A stretch of 64,000 nucleotides of DNA from Thalassobacillus devorans (GTDB lineage: Bacteria > Bacillota > Bacilli > Bacillales > Halobacillaceae): positions 372,001 through 436,000 of the forward strand of contig NZ_FXEH01000004.1 of NCBI RefSeq assembly GCF_900176565.1, read 5' to 3'. Under the pieces are notes generated by a model. It did no database searches. It was not told the origin of the DNA and saw only the letters and a program-made list of their open reading frames with translations. The translations under genes and the position numbers were made by a program. Each line of letters starts with the position of its first letter. The first letter of the stretch is position 1. Positions 1-9,117 of this stretch are shown here, piece by piece.

Positions 1-1
1 G

Positions 2-121
2 ATGACATTGATCAATATCTCATTGGCATTATTCAGCACGGTGGTCGTTATGCCTGTTGTCTTGATTATTTTGGATCGTTTTGTGAAAATAAAAGCTAGG
101 AAGGAAGTACAAGTGGGGTGA
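2..121 (+). CDS. C-terminal end of a membrane transporter, probably MMPL/RND type (partial)
   Basis: An open frame enters from the left edge and stops with TGA at 119-121. The 39 residues visible are a hydrophobic helix with a proline-containing VVVMPVVLIIL stretch followed by a short basic tail (DRFVKIKARKE), the way MMPL/RND-type permeases end. The stop overlaps the GTG start of the TetR gene (GTGA), so the two genes are translationally coupled, a common arrangement of an exporter and its local repressor. Most of the protein lies outside the window, so the family is a guess from the C-terminus and the neighbour. Confidence 0.5.
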   Translation: MTLINISLALFSTVVVMPVVLIILDRFVKIKARKEVQVG

Positions 122-681
122 ATAGCTTGAAAGATAAGACAGATCAAATTTTGAAGGCGGCAGTAGCTGTTTTTATTAAAAAGGGACTACAGGCTACAAC
201 ACAAGAAATAGCAAAAGAAGCAGATGTAGCAGAAGTGACGCTGTACCGTAAGTTTGCAACAAAGCAGAACCTATTTATCAGTGTCATCAAACATGTCCTT
301 GAAAACCAATTTAATTCCAAGGTTATGAAATTAGCGGATGAGGCAGATACAGAATATTTCTTCAGAAAGATTATTGAAAACAGGCTGGAAGTGCTTTCGA
401 AAAACACCCCACTGGTAAAGATGTTGATATCGGAAAGCCTTATGGGGAACCTTACAGAAGAGATTGACCTGCCGAAGCTGATATTTACAAGTTTGAAAAA
501 TGGACTAGATCATCACTTCGCAGGTGATAATGTGGACACGGAATTATGCGCACGTCAATTAGGCGGGATTTTCTTAAGCCATATTGTGCTGCCTAATGAA
601 CAGCCGTTTCACCATCTTGATGAGGGAGATAAGGAGATTGTTATTGATAAATACACAAGGTCTGTAATGGCCCTTCTGTAA
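118..681 (+). CDS. TetR/AcrR family transcriptional regulator
   Basis: This 187-residue protein has the TetR layout: an N-terminal helix-turn-helix of about 60 residues (ILKAAVAVFIKKG, then TTQEIAKEADVAEVTLYRKFATK, the recognition-helix signature) and a variable all-helical ligand-binding domain. The GTG start at 118 sits in the stop codon of the upstream membrane protein and has an AGGAAGGAAG ribosome binding site about 10 nt upstream. TTG at 127 is an alternative start. It probably represses the transporter gene it is coupled to. The ligand cannot be predicted. Confidence 0.85.
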   Translation: MNSLKDKTDQILKAAVAVFIKKGLQATTQEIAKEADVAEVTLYRKFATKQNLFISVIKHVLENQFNSKVMKLADEADTEYFFRKIIENRLEVLSKNTPLVKMLISESLMGNLTEEIDLPKLIFTSLKNGLDHHFAGDNVDTELCARQLGGIFLSHIVLPNEQPFHHLDEGDKEIVIDKYTRSVMALL

Positions 682-696
682 CATAAAAAAGCCATG

Positions 697-740
697 AAAA
701 AGGTCAGCAGCTGATTAAACAACTGCTGACTTTTTTTATT
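697..740. terminator. Bidirectional rho-independent terminator
   Basis: Perfect 8-bp stem GTCAGCAG (703-710) with CTGCTGAC (723-730), T-rich on the right (+ strand) and A-rich on the left (T-run for the - strand). It separates the convergent tetR-like and rsbR-like genes. Confidence 0.85.
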
Positions 741-1566
741 TTTCTTCCATGGCATTTGCAAGGGAAGATTTGATCGTGACATCATCAAACGCAATACCAA
801 GTTGAATGGCGGTTTGGGCGATTTCCGGACGCATGCCTGAAATCATTGGTTTGATGCCAAGGAGTTGTAAGGATTGAATTAAATTAGAAATCTGGTGAGC
901 TACCAATGTGTCAATCGTTGCTACACCAGAGAGGTCAATATACAATTGACTAATCCCTATCCTGGAACAATTATGAAGGGTATTCTCCAGGATAACACCA
1001 GCGCGTTCACTATCAATCTCTCCAATCAGTGGGAGCAGCGCCCGCTTATCGTCCAAGGCAATGACGGGAGCACTCAATTGTTGAATGATATCCTCTTTTG
1101 CTTTCAGTAATTCTTTGGAATTTCTATTAGCACCTTCGACGAACATCAGGATAGCAGTATCGAACCCTGTGATGACCAATTCATTCCAGTTATCTATATC
1201 TTCTTGTGTTATGTCAAGTTCCGTTTCTTTTACAAACCTTTTTAAGTATTTGAGATAGAACATACGCACTCTCATAAATTCTCGAATGACGTAGTGACTG
1301 GGTGTGTTCAAGTGGTTTTGGTCGGCTGCAATTTCAGATGCCCATTCATCAAAGATTTCCGCCCACTCTTCTTCAGTTTTCACAAAGATTTGAGTGAAAA
1401 AATGATGGAAGTCATAATTCTGTTTTTTTAATTTCTCTACTACTTCTGGTGTCCGAATGGCATAGATGGAAGCTGGATCACTTTCTTCGATTGTGTTATA
1501 CCACTCTTCCGTTATTACTTTTGCGTGCTCTAGAAAATATTCACGTAAAACTTCATTTTTTGACAA
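736..1566 (-). CDS. RsbR-family stressosome protein with C-terminal STAS domain (RsbRD-like)
   Basis: A 276-residue protein with an all-helical, non-haem-globin-like N-terminal sensor half (about residues 1-155) and a C-terminal STAS domain (about 160-276). The STAS part carries PLIGEIDSERA and DLSGVATIDTLVAHQI. In characterised RsbR co-antagonists these two loops hold the residues phosphorylated by RsbT; here they are Ser and Thr. By family it belongs to the stressosome that controls SigB. The best start is TTG at 1566, preceded by GGGGGAG at about 6 nt; an upstream TTG at 1581 overlaps that ribosome binding site. The gene is monocistronic here, like B. subtilis yqhA (rsbRD), with no rsbS/rsbT beside it. 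Confidence 0.8.
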   Translation of the reverse strand: MSKNEVLREYFLEHAKVITEEWYNTIEESDPASIYAIRTPEVVEKLKKQNYDFHHFFTQIFVKTEEEWAEIFDEWASEIAADQNHLNTPSHYVIREFMRVRMFYLKYLKRFVKETELDITQEDIDNWNELVITGFDTAILMFVEGANRNSKELLKAKEDIIQQLSAPVIALDDKRALLPLIGEIDSERAGVILENTLHNCSRIGISQLYIDLSGVATIDTLVAHQISNLIQSLQLLGIKPMISGMRPEIAQTAIQLGIAFDDVTIKSSLANAMEEK

Positions 1567-1649
1567 TTTACACTCCCCCAAAAATGTTGGTCTTCCTACT
1601 ACCCATTACCCGCAAAAAGGAAGGTTTACACATGCAATTGGACGGACAT

Positions 1650-2882
1650 CTAAGCCTGTTGTTCAAAAAGATGAGATATTTCTACAATTACTTGTACAGC
1701 TTTTTCCATATTATTAACGGAAATGTATTCATATTTTCCATGAAAGTTTTCTCCACCAGTGAAAATATTCGGTGTTGGCAGGCCCATATAAGATAACTGG
1801 GAGCCATCGGTACCGCCGCGGATGGGCCGGACAAGCGGTTCAATATCTATATTTTTCATTGCTTGATAGGCGGTGTCGACGATTTCTTTAACAGGTTTGA
1901 TTTTATCTCCCATATTGTAATATTGGTCTTCCATTTCTAAGATTATTCGTTCTTGCCCATACTTTTCCTTCATTTGATCCGTAATGGTGGCTATATTTTC
2001 TTTTTTTGTTCGGAATGTGTCTTTATCAAAATCCCGAATAATGTAAGTTAACTCTGTTTTTTCCACATCGCCATGCATGGAAATGAGATGGTAAAAGCCC
2101 TCATAACCTTCTGTGTACTCTGGTGCCTGCTCTGCTGGAAGGTGGGAGTGGAATTCCATTGCCAGTTTGCTCGAATGAACCATTTTACCTTTAGCGGTAC
2201 CGGGATGGACACTGTTCCCTAAAAAAGTAATCCGGGCGCCAGCAGCATTGAAACTCTCATACTGAAGTTCCCCCAAAGGGCCGCCATCTACCGTATAGGC
2301 AAAGTCGGCGTGGAAGCGGTCAACATCAAATTTATGTGGCCCTCGTCCGATTTCTTCATCAGGGGTGAAAGCAACCCGGATATCTCCATGCTTTATTTCC
2401 GGATGCTCGATCAGATAGTTCATCGCTGTCATGGTTTCTGTGATTCCTGCTTTGTTATCTGCGCCAAGCAATGTCGTTCCATCTGTCGTGATAAGGGTAT
2501 GTCCTTTATAACCGGTTAGCTCAGGGAAGTCTTCCGGTGATAGAACTACGCTATGTATGTCATTCAGTGTGATCGCATTACCGTCGTAATTTTCTACTAC
2601 TTGTGGTTTGACGTTTTTACCAGTGAAGTCCGTGGCAGTATCAAGGTGAGCCAAAAATCCGATGGTCGGAACGTTTTTATCTGTGTTGGAAGGCAAAGTC
2701 GCCATCACATACCCGTGTTCGTCGATGGATACATCCTGCATACCGATTCCTTTCAATTCTTCTATCAGCATATTGGCGAGCGTCAGCTGTCCAGGGGTGG
2801 AAGGGCACTCTGGGTTGCTGGCATCAGACTGGGTGTCTATTTTGGCATAACGGATGAAGCGGTCAATCAAAGCATTTTTCAT
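1650..2882 (-). CDS. pepT: Peptidase T (tripeptide aminopeptidase)
   Basis: A 410-residue M20B metallopeptidase that removes N-terminal residues from tripeptides in the cytoplasm. The di-zinc site is readable: AHLDTA (His and Asp), LGADNKAG (bridging Asp), TPDEEIG (catalytic and ligand Glu) and a C-terminal GGENFHG His. Length matches the family (about 410). The ATG at 2882 is chosen because a GGAGG site lies about 10 nt upstream; the longer frame to 2909 would add nine residues and place that site inside the coding region. It stands alone, downstream of the ectoine operon and separated from it by a terminator. Confidence 0.93.
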   Translation of the reverse strand: MKNALIDRFIRYAKIDTQSDASNPECPSTPGQLTLANMLIEELKGIGMQDVSIDEHGYVMATLPSNTDKNVPTIGFLAHLDTATDFTGKNVKPQVVENYDGNAITLNDIHSVVLSPEDFPELTGYKGHTLITTDGTTLLGADNKAGITETMTAMNYLIEHPEIKHGDIRVAFTPDEEIGRGPHKFDVDRFHADFAYTVDGGPLGELQYESFNAAGARITFLGNSVHPGTAKGKMVHSSKLAMEFHSHLPAEQAPEYTEGYEGFYHLISMHGDVEKTELTYIIRDFDKDTFRTKKENIATITDQMKEKYGQERIILEMEDQYYNMGDKIKPVKEIVDTAYQAMKNIDIEPLVRPIRGGTDGSQLSYMGLPTPNIFTGGENFHGKYEYISVNNMEKAVQVIVEISHLFEQQA

Positions 2883-2969
2883 TAACAAAATCCTCCATTG
2901 CTTTTTCATCCATTATATAGCAAAAAAGTAATGAATAGCTAGTTGAATAGTAACTAGGGGGAAGGCAAA

Positions 2970-3003
2970 GAAAAAAGCCTCCAACCAAAGTTGGAAGCTT
3001 TTA
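2970..3003 (-). terminator. Terminator of the ectABC operon
   Basis: On the - strand AGCTTCCAAC pairs with GTTGGAGGCT across a TTTG loop and is followed by six T residues. It lies 6 nt past the ectC stop codon. Confidence 0.85.
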
Positions 3004-3008
3004 TACTA

Positions 3009-3395
3009 TTAATCTTCTACTAGTGGGTAGACACCGTTTTCATCATGTGTTTCTTGGCCTGTGATCGGCGGGTTGAAGACGCATACCATACGCATATCCG
3101 TTTCGGCGCGCAGGTAATGTTCATCATGTTGATCCAGCACATAGATGGTATCCTTTTCGATTGGCCATACTTTTCCATCTTTTATGGTTTCAACTTCGCC
3201 TTTGCCTTCAATGCAGTAGACAGATTCTAAATGGTTTTGGTACCAGATATGTGTTTCTGTACCTGCTTTAATGACGGTATCATGAACAGAATAGCCCATG
3301 CCATCTTTTTTCAATACTAAACGTCTGCTTTCCCAAGTATCTGCTTTTACGTGATTTTCTGAATCGATTACGTCTTGTAGTTTGACTGTTTTCAT
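3009..3395 (-). CDS. ectC: L-ectoine synthase
   Basis: A 128-residue single-domain cupin that cyclises N-gamma-acetyl-L-2,4-diaminobutyrate to ectoine, the last step of synthesis of this compatible solute. The cupin fold is seen in the conserved [21 protein letters not shown] strand pair (metal-binding Glu/Tyr region), then [23 protein letters not shown] with the distal His. Length equals the family norm. It is the last gene of ectABC, 28 nt after ectB, with a GGAGGAATC-type ribosome binding site. No ectoine hydroxylase (ectD) or dedicated aspartokinase follows; the operon ends at a terminator. Confidence 0.96.
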   Translation of the reverse strand: MKTVKLQDVIDSENHVKADTWESRRLVLKKDGMGYSVHDTVIKAGTETHIWYQNHLESVYCIEGKGEVETIKDGKVWPIEKDTIYVLDQHDEHYLRAETDMRMVCVFNPPITGQETHDENGVYPLVED

Positions 3396-3423
3396 GTCTG
3401 ATTCCTCCTGGTTCGTTGGTAGA

Positions 3424-4701
3424 TTAGTTAGTTACTGGTTCACTTACTAATGCCTTTACACTTTCCTCTATGATGTTAAAGCCTTTTTGAAGACCTTCAT
3501 CATCGATATTTAGTGGTGGGAACAATTTGAATACTTCACTCTTCGGTCCGGAAGTTTCCATAATCAAACCACGCTCGAAAGCTTCCGCTGCAACTTCATC
3601 GGCAAGCCCTTCTTTTGCACATTCGATACCGACCATAAGACCACGACCGCAGAAGGTACCTTGCAGCTCTGGATATTTTTCAGTAAGTCCAACAAGGAAA
3701 TCTTTTACTTTTTCGGATTTTTGCTGGATCCCTTTCTCGAATTGCTCATCTTTCCAATAATCCAAAGCGGCAGAAGCTGTGATGAATGCATGATTGAAGC
3801 CGCGGAATGTTCCATTATGCTCACCTGGAGCCCAGATATCAAGGTCTGGACGGAAGAGAGTGATTGCAAATGGAAGGCCGTAACCGCTCAATGATTTGGA
3901 CAGACATACGATATCAGGTTTGATACCTGCTGGTTCAAAACTGAAGAAAGTACCAGTACGTCCGACACCTGCCTGCACATCATCAATGATTAACAGGATG
4001 TCCCACTTCTTACAGATTTCGTCGACTTTTTTCAGCCATTCCATACGTGCTGCATTGATGCCGCCTTCACCCTGGACAGTTTCAAGAATCATTGCGGCAG
4101 GTAAATCTACCCCACTTCCGTTGTCTTCCAGGAAACGTTCTAAATATTCAAGTGTATCCATACTTTCATCAACAAAATTGTCGTATGGCATGGTCACGGT
4201 ATTATTCAATGGAATACCAGCACCTTTACGTTTCATTGCATTACCCGTAACAGATAGAGAGCCAATGGTCATGCCATGGAAGCCGTTTGTAAAGCTGATG
4301 ACATCTGTACGGCCTGTAACCTTACGTGCAAGTTTCAGAGCACTTTCAACCGTGTTTGTACCTGTTGGTCCAGGGAACATGACTTTGTAATCCAAGTCTC
4401 GTGGTTTCAGAACGACATCATTGAATTTTGTCAGGAAGTTCGCTTTTTCTGTTGTGGCCATGTCCAGCGTATGGGTTGGACCATCGCTTTTGATATACTC
4501 TACAAGCTTATCTTGCATATGATCATCATTGTGCCCGTAATTCAATGCGCCAGCTCCGGAGAAGAAATCGATATATTCTTTTCCGTCTTCGTCCCACATT
4601 TTGTAGCCTTTCGCTTTAGAAAATACAGTAGGGAAGCCGCGGCAGTAACTGCGTACCTCAGATTCATATTTTTCAAAGATGTTCATATCAGTTTTACTCA
4701 T
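3424..4701 (-). CDS. ectB: L-2,4-diaminobutyrate--2-oxoglutarate aminotransferase
   Basis: A 425-residue class III PLP aminotransferase that converts aspartate-beta-semialdehyde to L-2,4-diaminobutyrate with glutamate as donor, the first committed ectoine step. Visible signatures are the glycine-rich [18 protein letters not shown] cofactor loop, [14 protein letters not shown], the [13 protein letters not shown] segment and the PLP lysine in [12 protein letters not shown]. It lies 51 nt after ectA with a GGAGG site. Its product is also the substrate of the decarboxylase encoded at 43655-45199 in the siderophore operon, which has no aminotransferase of its own. Confidence 0.96.
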   Translation of the reverse strand: MSKTDMNIFEKYESEVRSYCRGFPTVFSKAKGYKMWDEDGKEYIDFFSGAGALNYGHNDDHMQDKLVEYIKSDGPTHTLDMATTEKANFLTKFNDVVLKPRDLDYKVMFPGPTGTNTVESALKLARKVTGRTDVISFTNGFHGMTIGSLSVTGNAMKRKGAGIPLNNTVTMPYDNFVDESMDTLEYLERFLEDNGSGVDLPAAMILETVQGEGGINAARMEWLKKVDEICKKWDILLIIDDVQAGVGRTGTFFSFEPAGIKPDIVCLSKSLSGYGLPFAITLFRPDLDIWAPGEHNGTFRGFNHAFITASAALDYWKDEQFEKGIQQKSEKVKDFLVGLTEKYPELQGTFCGRGLMVGIECAKEGLADEVAAEAFERGLIMETSGPKSEVFKLFPPLNIDDEGLQKGFNIIEESVKALVSEPVTN

Positions 4702-4752
4702 TGTTTTCCTCCTTGTTTAATCATCGGATTACTTGGTATTTATTTTCAAAGT

Positions 4753-5271
4753 TTACCGTTTAAATGGTCCAATTCGGAAATTCAATTCTTCTTCGTGTTC
4801 ATCGCCAGGGAACATTTCTTCTGTGAAACGTTCGGTGACCTTGCACTCGGTATCATGATCACGAGCTAATCTTCGGAATAAGGATTGAGATGCTTCATTC
4901 GATGGGGTGACTGTCGCTTCCAGGTAATGGACATCCTGGCATGCTTCCCGTGCTACAAGTTCATTGAGAAGTTTGGATGCGACTCCTTTCCCTCGTTGGG
5001 AAGAATCTACTCCAATCTGCCAGACAAACACCACATCAGGATGTTCAGGGGGGATAAACGCGGTTACAAATCCAACTAATTTATCATCTTCTTTTGCTAC
5101 TACACAAGTATCAGAAAAAAACTCACTCATCATGAGATATTTGTAAGCTGAATTTTGATCTAAAGAGGAATTATCGACTAATTCCCACATTGCTTTTCCA
5201 TCATCCAAGTTTGGTTCGCTAAATGTTAATGTTGCGGTTGATACTGCTCGTTCTTTTGTCGTTTGAGTGAT
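4753..5271 (-). CDS. ectA: L-2,4-diaminobutyrate gamma-acetyltransferase with an apparent ATC start codon
   Basis: A GNAT-fold enzyme that acetylates L-2,4-diaminobutyrate, the second ectoine step. The acetyl-CoA loop is IGVDSSQRGKGVASKLL, and WELVDNSSLDQNSAYKYLMM is the typical EctA N-terminal region. The first standard start in frame is TTG 5208 (151 residues), but it has no ribosome binding site and cuts off an N-terminal strand typical of EctA. The frame stays open upstream to a TAA at 5293-5295, with no ATG, GTG, TTG or CTG. An AAAGGAG site at 5280-5286 is 8 nt from an in-frame ATC at 5271. Starting there gives 172 residues, the usual EctA length, beginning I/M-TQTTKERAVS. I therefore annotate ATC as the likely start; a base error is the alternative. 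Confidence 0.9.
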   Translation of the reverse strand: MTQTTKERAVSTATLTFSEPNLDDGKAMWELVDNSSLDQNSAYKYLMMSEFFSDTCVVAKEDDKLVGFVTAFIPPEHPDVVFVWQIGVDSSQRGKGVASKLLNELVAREACQDVHYLEATVTPSNEASQSLFRRLARDHDTECKVTERFTEEMFPGDEHEEELNFRIGPFKR

Positions 5272-5322
5272 GGTGGATTCTCCTTTCCATTTTTAATAAG
5301 GTGTGACCTTACATACTTGATA

Positions 5323-5351
5323 ATATTAAATCGCTCCCGTTTTTTTATCAA
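5323..5351 (-). promoter_or_regulatory. Sigma-A type promoter of ectABC
   Basis: On the - strand TTGATA (5346-5351), a 17-nt spacer and TAATAT (5323-5328) make a near-consensus promoter. The predicted transcript starts near 5316, giving a 5' leader of about 45 nt before the ATC at 5271. I see no SigB-like element in it. Confidence 0.75.
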
Positions 5352-5707
5352 ACTAGCTTAATCTTGCTGAATAAGGTTTATTATCGCTGAGTTATACTGA
5401 GTGGTGCTTAATGGGGGATTCTTTAAATAATGCTTAGGAATTCTGTAATTTTCTAAAAGTTTCAAAAAAATCGAATCTTAAACCCTTGATATGAAAGGGT
5501 TTTACTGTTTGGGGGATTTTTCCGTTTTATTTAATGATTTGCCCGCAATCGACCTCCTTATCGGCTTGTGTGGGGTTCCTTTTTTATATACTTGGTCCTC
5601 ATGAACACCGTCATAGCAGCGTTCAACCTTTAAATACCCATATGGAAAGATTATAAACAGCAATTATTCTGGCAGGATGATAAAGTAGAGGAGAAAGGAA
5701 GTCGGTT
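5352..5707. other. Divergent intergenic region ectA / MATE gene
   Basis: About 355 nt without a recognisable gene, AT-rich, between the ectA promoter and the MATE transporter. It must hold the MATE promoter, but I find no convincing -35/-10 pair. Short near-repeats such as TAAGGTTTATTATCGCTGAG around 5380-5400 could be operator-like but are not clear. The strong AGGAGAAAGGAAG ribosome binding site before 5708 is the only certain element. Confidence 0.4.
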
Positions 5708-7048
5708 ATGGGGAATCAACATAATTTTACAAGCGGAAATATAGGAAAACAGCTCGTCAGCTTCTCAGGTCCAATTATGCTGACCAACTTGCTTCAGGTA
5801 TCGTACCAGTTCATCGACAGCATGTGGGTTGGAAATCTCCTCGGGGGAAATGCACTGGGTGCTGTGGCTGTAGCGAGTACGGTCCTATTTACGCTTTTGT
5901 CATTCATCATCGGCCTTAACAATGCGACACTGACTGTTTTATCGCAACAGAAAGGGAAAGACGATCAGCAAGGTCTGAAGCGCTACTTGAATGCGTTTGT
6001 TGTCGTTTTGCTATTTTTAGCTGCTGGACTGGGCCTCCTTGGTTTCCTGTTGGCCGAAAGAGTCCTGTTGATGTTGGGAACACCGGATGCGATGATGCCG
6101 GGAGCGAAAGCATATTTACAGATCAACTCCATCGGTATTCTTTTTTTAATGGGGTATAACTTCATCGGAACGGTTATGCGTGCACTTGGGGACAGCAAAA
6201 CCCCGCTCCGTTTCGTGGTGGCTGCTGTTCTTTTGAATGCCGTACTCGATCCATTATTCATTTACGTTTTCAGCCTGGGTATTGACGGAGCTGCATATGC
6301 CACGGTTGTTGCGCAAGGAGCCTCTTTCCTCTATGGGATGTATATCGTTCTGAAAAAGAATCTTGCTCCATTTTCTATCCCTTCCATTCCGAGTAAACAG
6401 GAAGTGGGGGTAATACTGCACTTAGGGATCCCTTCAGGACTGCAGATGGCTGTCATTTCTGCCGGGGTAGCTGCCATCATGAGTGTTGTCACTGCATTCG
6501 GAGAGGATGTAGTAGCCGGATTCAGTGCCGCACAGCGCCTGGATAGTGTTTTGATGCTGCCACCTATGGCACTGGCAACCGCTGTGAACAGTATGGCAGG
6601 TCAAAATATTGGCATGGAAAATTGGGATCGCGTCCATAAGATCGCTCGTTATGGCTTGATTTATACGATAACAATCATGCTGGTGGTTGCGTTGCTGTTA
6701 GTGTTGTTTGGGGAATATGGAATTAAATTGTTCGTGCAGGAAGAAGCCCCAGTAGCTTTTGGTGGTGAATATCTTCGAATAGTAGCCTTCTTTTATCCAT
6801 TTTTAGGCATCAACTTTATCTTGAATGGAATCGTCCGGGCTTCAGGTGCTATGTATCAGGTACTTGTGTTGAATATCATCTCTTTCTGGGTACTCCGGTA
6901 TCCGTTGACCGCCTTATTTTCCAGGCTGTTAGGAGATTCAGGAATTGCGGTTGGTATGGGGGTAAGTTTTGTCATCAGCAGTGTGGTGGCATCACTTTAT
7001 TACAAATATGGGAAATGGAGTACGAAACAACTGTTTGAGAAAGAATAG
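5708..7048 (+). CDS. MATE family multidrug/sodium antiporter
   Basis: A 446-residue integral membrane protein with about twelve hydrophobic segments in two similar halves, the MATE arrangement. The N-terminal half begins with the family motif region GPIMLTNLLQVSYQFIDSMWVG, and MRALGDSKTPLRF matches the conserved loop between helices 4 and 5. MATE proteins export cationic drugs or metabolites in exchange for Na+ or H+. The gene is monocistronic, with its own ribosome binding site and terminator. The substrate cannot be deduced. Confidence 0.92.
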   Translation: MGNQHNFTSGNIGKQLVSFSGPIMLTNLLQVSYQFIDSMWVGNLLGGNALGAVAVASTVLFTLLSFIIGLNNATLTVLSQQKGKDDQQGLKRYLNAFVVVLLFLAAGLGLLGFLLAERVLLMLGTPDAMMPGAKAYLQINSIGILFLMGYNFIGTVMRALGDSKTPLRFVVAAVLLNAVLDPLFIYVFSLGIDGAAYATVVAQGASFLYGMYIVLKKNLAPFSIPSIPSKQEVGVILHLGIPSGLQMAVISAGVAAIMSVVTAFGEDVVAGFSAAQRLDSVLMLPPMALATAVNSMAGQNIGMENWDRVHKIARYGLIYTITIMLVVALLLVLFGEYGIKLFVQEEAPVAFGGEYLRIVAFFYPFLGINFILNGIVRASGAMYQVLVLNIISFWVLRYPLTALFSRLLGDSGIAVGMGVSFVISSVVASLYYKYGKWSTKQLFEKE

Positions 7049-7062
7049 CACATTTGAAAATG

Positions 7063-7108
7063 TCCTGGAACCCTTGCTGTTAAAGGGGTTTCAGGATTTT
7101 TAATTTTT
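7063..7108 (+). terminator. Terminator of the MATE gene
   Basis: CCTGgAACCC pairs with GGGGTTtCAGG around 7064-7096 and is followed by a T-rich tail. Confidence 0.75.
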
Positions 7109-7211
7109 ACAGTGTTGGTATTGTTAACTTTTTGTCAATCACACTACTCGAATTATTGAATAGTTTCAAAAATTGGCCATATTATTGCCAAATGGATGAC
7201 ACAGACATACC

Positions 7212-7236
7212 TATACCCCTGTATGTATAATAGGGG
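7212..7236 (+). promoter_or_regulatory. Possible CsoR/CstR-type operator overlapping a -10 box
   Basis: TATACCCC (7212-7219) and AGGGG (7232-7236) form an interrupted inverted repeat around a TATAAT hexamer (7226-7231), about 25 nt before the first gene of the sulfur operon. C/G-tract inverted repeats of this kind are used by CsoR-family regulators, including persulfide-sensing CstR. No such regulator is encoded in the window, so this is a motif-level inference. The -35 region is poor, which suits a regulated promoter. Confidence 0.35.
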
Positions 7237-7260
7237 CATCAAGTTCAAGGGGGAATAGCA

Positions 7261-7662
7261 ATGAGTGAGCAAGCGCCTTCATTAGCATTGATTTTGATTT
7301 CGGAGGATTTAGAAAAGCTCCATGCCGGTTCATTAGTCGGGTCAGTAGCAGCGATGTCAGGCATGAAAGTAAATGTATTTGTAACGATGAATGCCTTAGT
7401 ACCTTTTCACAAGGATAATTTTGAAGAGACAGATTTTAAGTACGGAGTAGTCGGTAAGGAGATTCTGGCGAAGAAAATTCCATTATTCGATCACTTGCTG
7501 CAAGAAGGGAAAGACTTCGGGGAGATCAATGTCTACGGTTGTGCGCTGGCGATGGATCTGATGGAGTGGAAAAAAGAAGATATGATAGATGTCTTTGATG
7601 ATGTCATTGGGGTCACTGCGTTTCTAGGAATGACTAATAATGCTCAAGTTATCACAATGTAA
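7261..7662 (+). CDS. DsrE/DsrF-like sulfurtransferase-family protein
   Basis: A 133-residue alpha/beta protein of the DsrE/DsrF/DrsH-like group: hydrophobic first strand (SLALILISEDLEKLHAGSLVGSVAAMSG), KVNVFVTMNAL and a conserved single cysteine in NVYGCALAMDL. In this family that cysteine carries persulfide sulfur between partners. It heads a four-gene cluster with a TusA-like carrier 15 nt downstream, an SQR-like flavoprotein and a DUF1641 protein. I infer a role in handling persulfide from sulfide or cysteine, not an assigned reaction. Confidence 0.8.
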   Translation: MSEQAPSLALILISEDLEKLHAGSLVGSVAAMSGMKVNVFVTMNALVPFHKDNFEETDFKYGVVGKEILAKKIPLFDHLLQEGKDFGEINVYGCALAMDLMEWKKEDMIDVFDDVIGVTAFLGMTNNAQVITM

Positions 7663-7677
7663 AGGGAGGAAATTATA

Positions 7678-7917
7678 ATGCGTCAAGTAGATTTCACTAA
7701 GCAAGTGGATGCACGAGGAACCTATTGCCCTGGTCCATTAATGGAATTGGTGAAAAGTATCAAGCGAGGCCAAATGGGAGATGTGATTGAGTTAATTTCT
7801 GATGATAAGGGCTCTCGTGTTGACATTCCGGAGTGGGTTAACAAAATGGGGCATGAAATTGCCAATGAACGACTGGAAGGTGAAGATTATTACATCGCGG
7901 TCCGTAAGATGAAATAA
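7678..7917 (+). CDS. TusA-like sulfur carrier protein
   Basis: A 79-residue SirA/TusA-fold protein with the family motif DARGTYCPGPLMEL near the N-terminus; the Cys of CPGP is the persulfide-carrying residue. The remainder (VIELISDDKGSRVDIPEWVNKMGHEI) matches the two-strand, helix, strand ending of the fold. It has a GGGAGGAA ribosome binding site and lies 15 nt after the DsrE-like gene, so the two should be co-expressed and probably exchange sulfur with each other and with the downstream SQR-like enzyme. Confidence 0.88.
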   Translation: MRQVDFTKQVDARGTYCPGPLMELVKSIKRGQMGDVIELISDDKGSRVDIPEWVNKMGHEIANERLEGEDYYIAVRKMK

Positions 7918-7965
7918 CGATTGCTGCCAGCTTGAGAGTCTGGTGGTGTAAAAGGAGCGTTTTTA

Positions 7966-9105
7966 ATGCCGAAAAAAATAGTAATTGTAGGTGGAGGCAG
8001 CGGAGGAATGATGGTAGCCAACCGTCTCGCCAGACAGCTTCCAGACGAAATTAAAAGAAACGAAGTAGAAATCACGTTATTAAGCAATACAGAGAAACAC
8101 ATCTATCAGCCTGGCTATTTATTTATAGCATTTAATGAACAGCAGCCGGAACATTTCATACGAAAGCAAGAAAGAATAGCCCACAGACTGGTCAACCTTG
8201 TTTATGATGATGTCCAGATAATCGACCCTGGAACCAATCGCGTTCATGGTGATAAGTCTACATACAGCTACGACTATCTGGTCATTGCTACTGGGTCCCA
8301 TCCTGATATGAATAGTATTCCTGGTTTATCTGAAGGTGCAGACAACTTCTATACGTTAGAAGGAGCTGAAAAGCTTCGTGATAAACTTGCCGACTTTCAG
8401 GAAGGTAAGATCCTGATTACCATTGATGTCCCCCATAAATGTCCGGCTGCACCGCTGGAAATCACATTAATGCTTGATGACTATTTCCGCAAAAAAGGTG
8501 TTCGTGATCAAGTGGAAATCAAATATACGTATCCAATTGGCCGTATTCATTCGCTGCAGCCTGTGGCGGATTGGGGACTTCCGGAATTTGAAAAAAGAAA
8601 TATTGATTATGAAACCTTTTTCAATCTGGAAGAAGTAGATTCAAAAAAGAAAGTAGCGATTACCATGGATGGGGAAGAACATTCCTATGATATTCTCATC
8701 TCGATTCCGGCACATACAGGAGCAAAAGCTGTGATTGACTCAGGACTCGGCGATGAAGATGGCTTTATCCCGACAGACCGTTACAACCTGAAAATGGAAG
8801 GTTCTGATGATGTCTATGTCGTTGGTGATGCTACCAATCTCCCAATCAGCAAGGCAGGGTCTACGGCTCATTATCAAGCTGAAACATTAGTTCATAACCT
8901 TATCAGTCGTGTAAAAGGCAGACCGGAAACCGCCAGATACAGTGGTAAGGTCGCTTGTTTCCTGGAGAATAGTCTTGAAGATGCAAGTATGATCACGTTT
9001 GATTACCAGCATCCGCCTAAACCAGCGACGACTTCTGATATGCTTCACTGGTTTAAGTCTGTCTATAATGAATTATACTGGCTGAATGCCAGGGGTATTT
9101 TATGA
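7966..9105 (+). CDS. Sulfide:quinone oxidoreductase-like FAD/NAD(P)-dependent oxidoreductase
   Basis: A 379-residue two-dinucleotide-binding-domain flavoprotein. GGGSGGMMVANRLAR at the N-terminus binds FAD, DYLVIATGSHP and DDVYVVGDATNLPISKAGS are the ATG and GD motifs. Two cysteines are well placed for SQR chemistry: Cys159 in PHKCPAAPLE and Cys331 in KVACFLEN, corresponding to the pair that forms the sulfur bridge in characterised SQRs. The partner genes (DsrE-like, TusA-like) support sulfide or persulfide oxidation at the membrane with electrons to quinone. A quinone-binding C-terminus is plausible but short, so another persulfide-linked dehydrogenase role is possible. Confidence 0.82.
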   Translation: MPKKIVIVGGGSGGMMVANRLARQLPDEIKRNEVEITLLSNTEKHIYQPGYLFIAFNEQQPEHFIRKQERIAHRLVNLVYDDVQIIDPGTNRVHGDKSTYSYDYLVIATGSHPDMNSIPGLSEGADNFYTLEGAEKLRDKLADFQEGKILITIDVPHKCPAAPLEITLMLDDYFRKKGVRDQVEIKYTYPIGRIHSLQPVADWGLPEFEKRNIDYETFFNLEEVDSKKKVAITMDGEEHSYDILISIPAHTGAKAVIDSGLGDEDGFIPTDRYNLKMEGSDDVYVVGDATNLPISKAGSTAHYQAETLVHNLISRVKGRPETARYSGKVACFLENSLEDASMITFDYQHPPKPATTSDMLHWFKSVYNELYWLNARGIL

Positions 9106-9117
9106 GGAGGGGAGAAC

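Noticed and set aside
5352-5707. A small gene or riboswitch between ectA and the MATE gene
   Set aside because: No frame with a ribosome binding site and no recognisable aptamer core.
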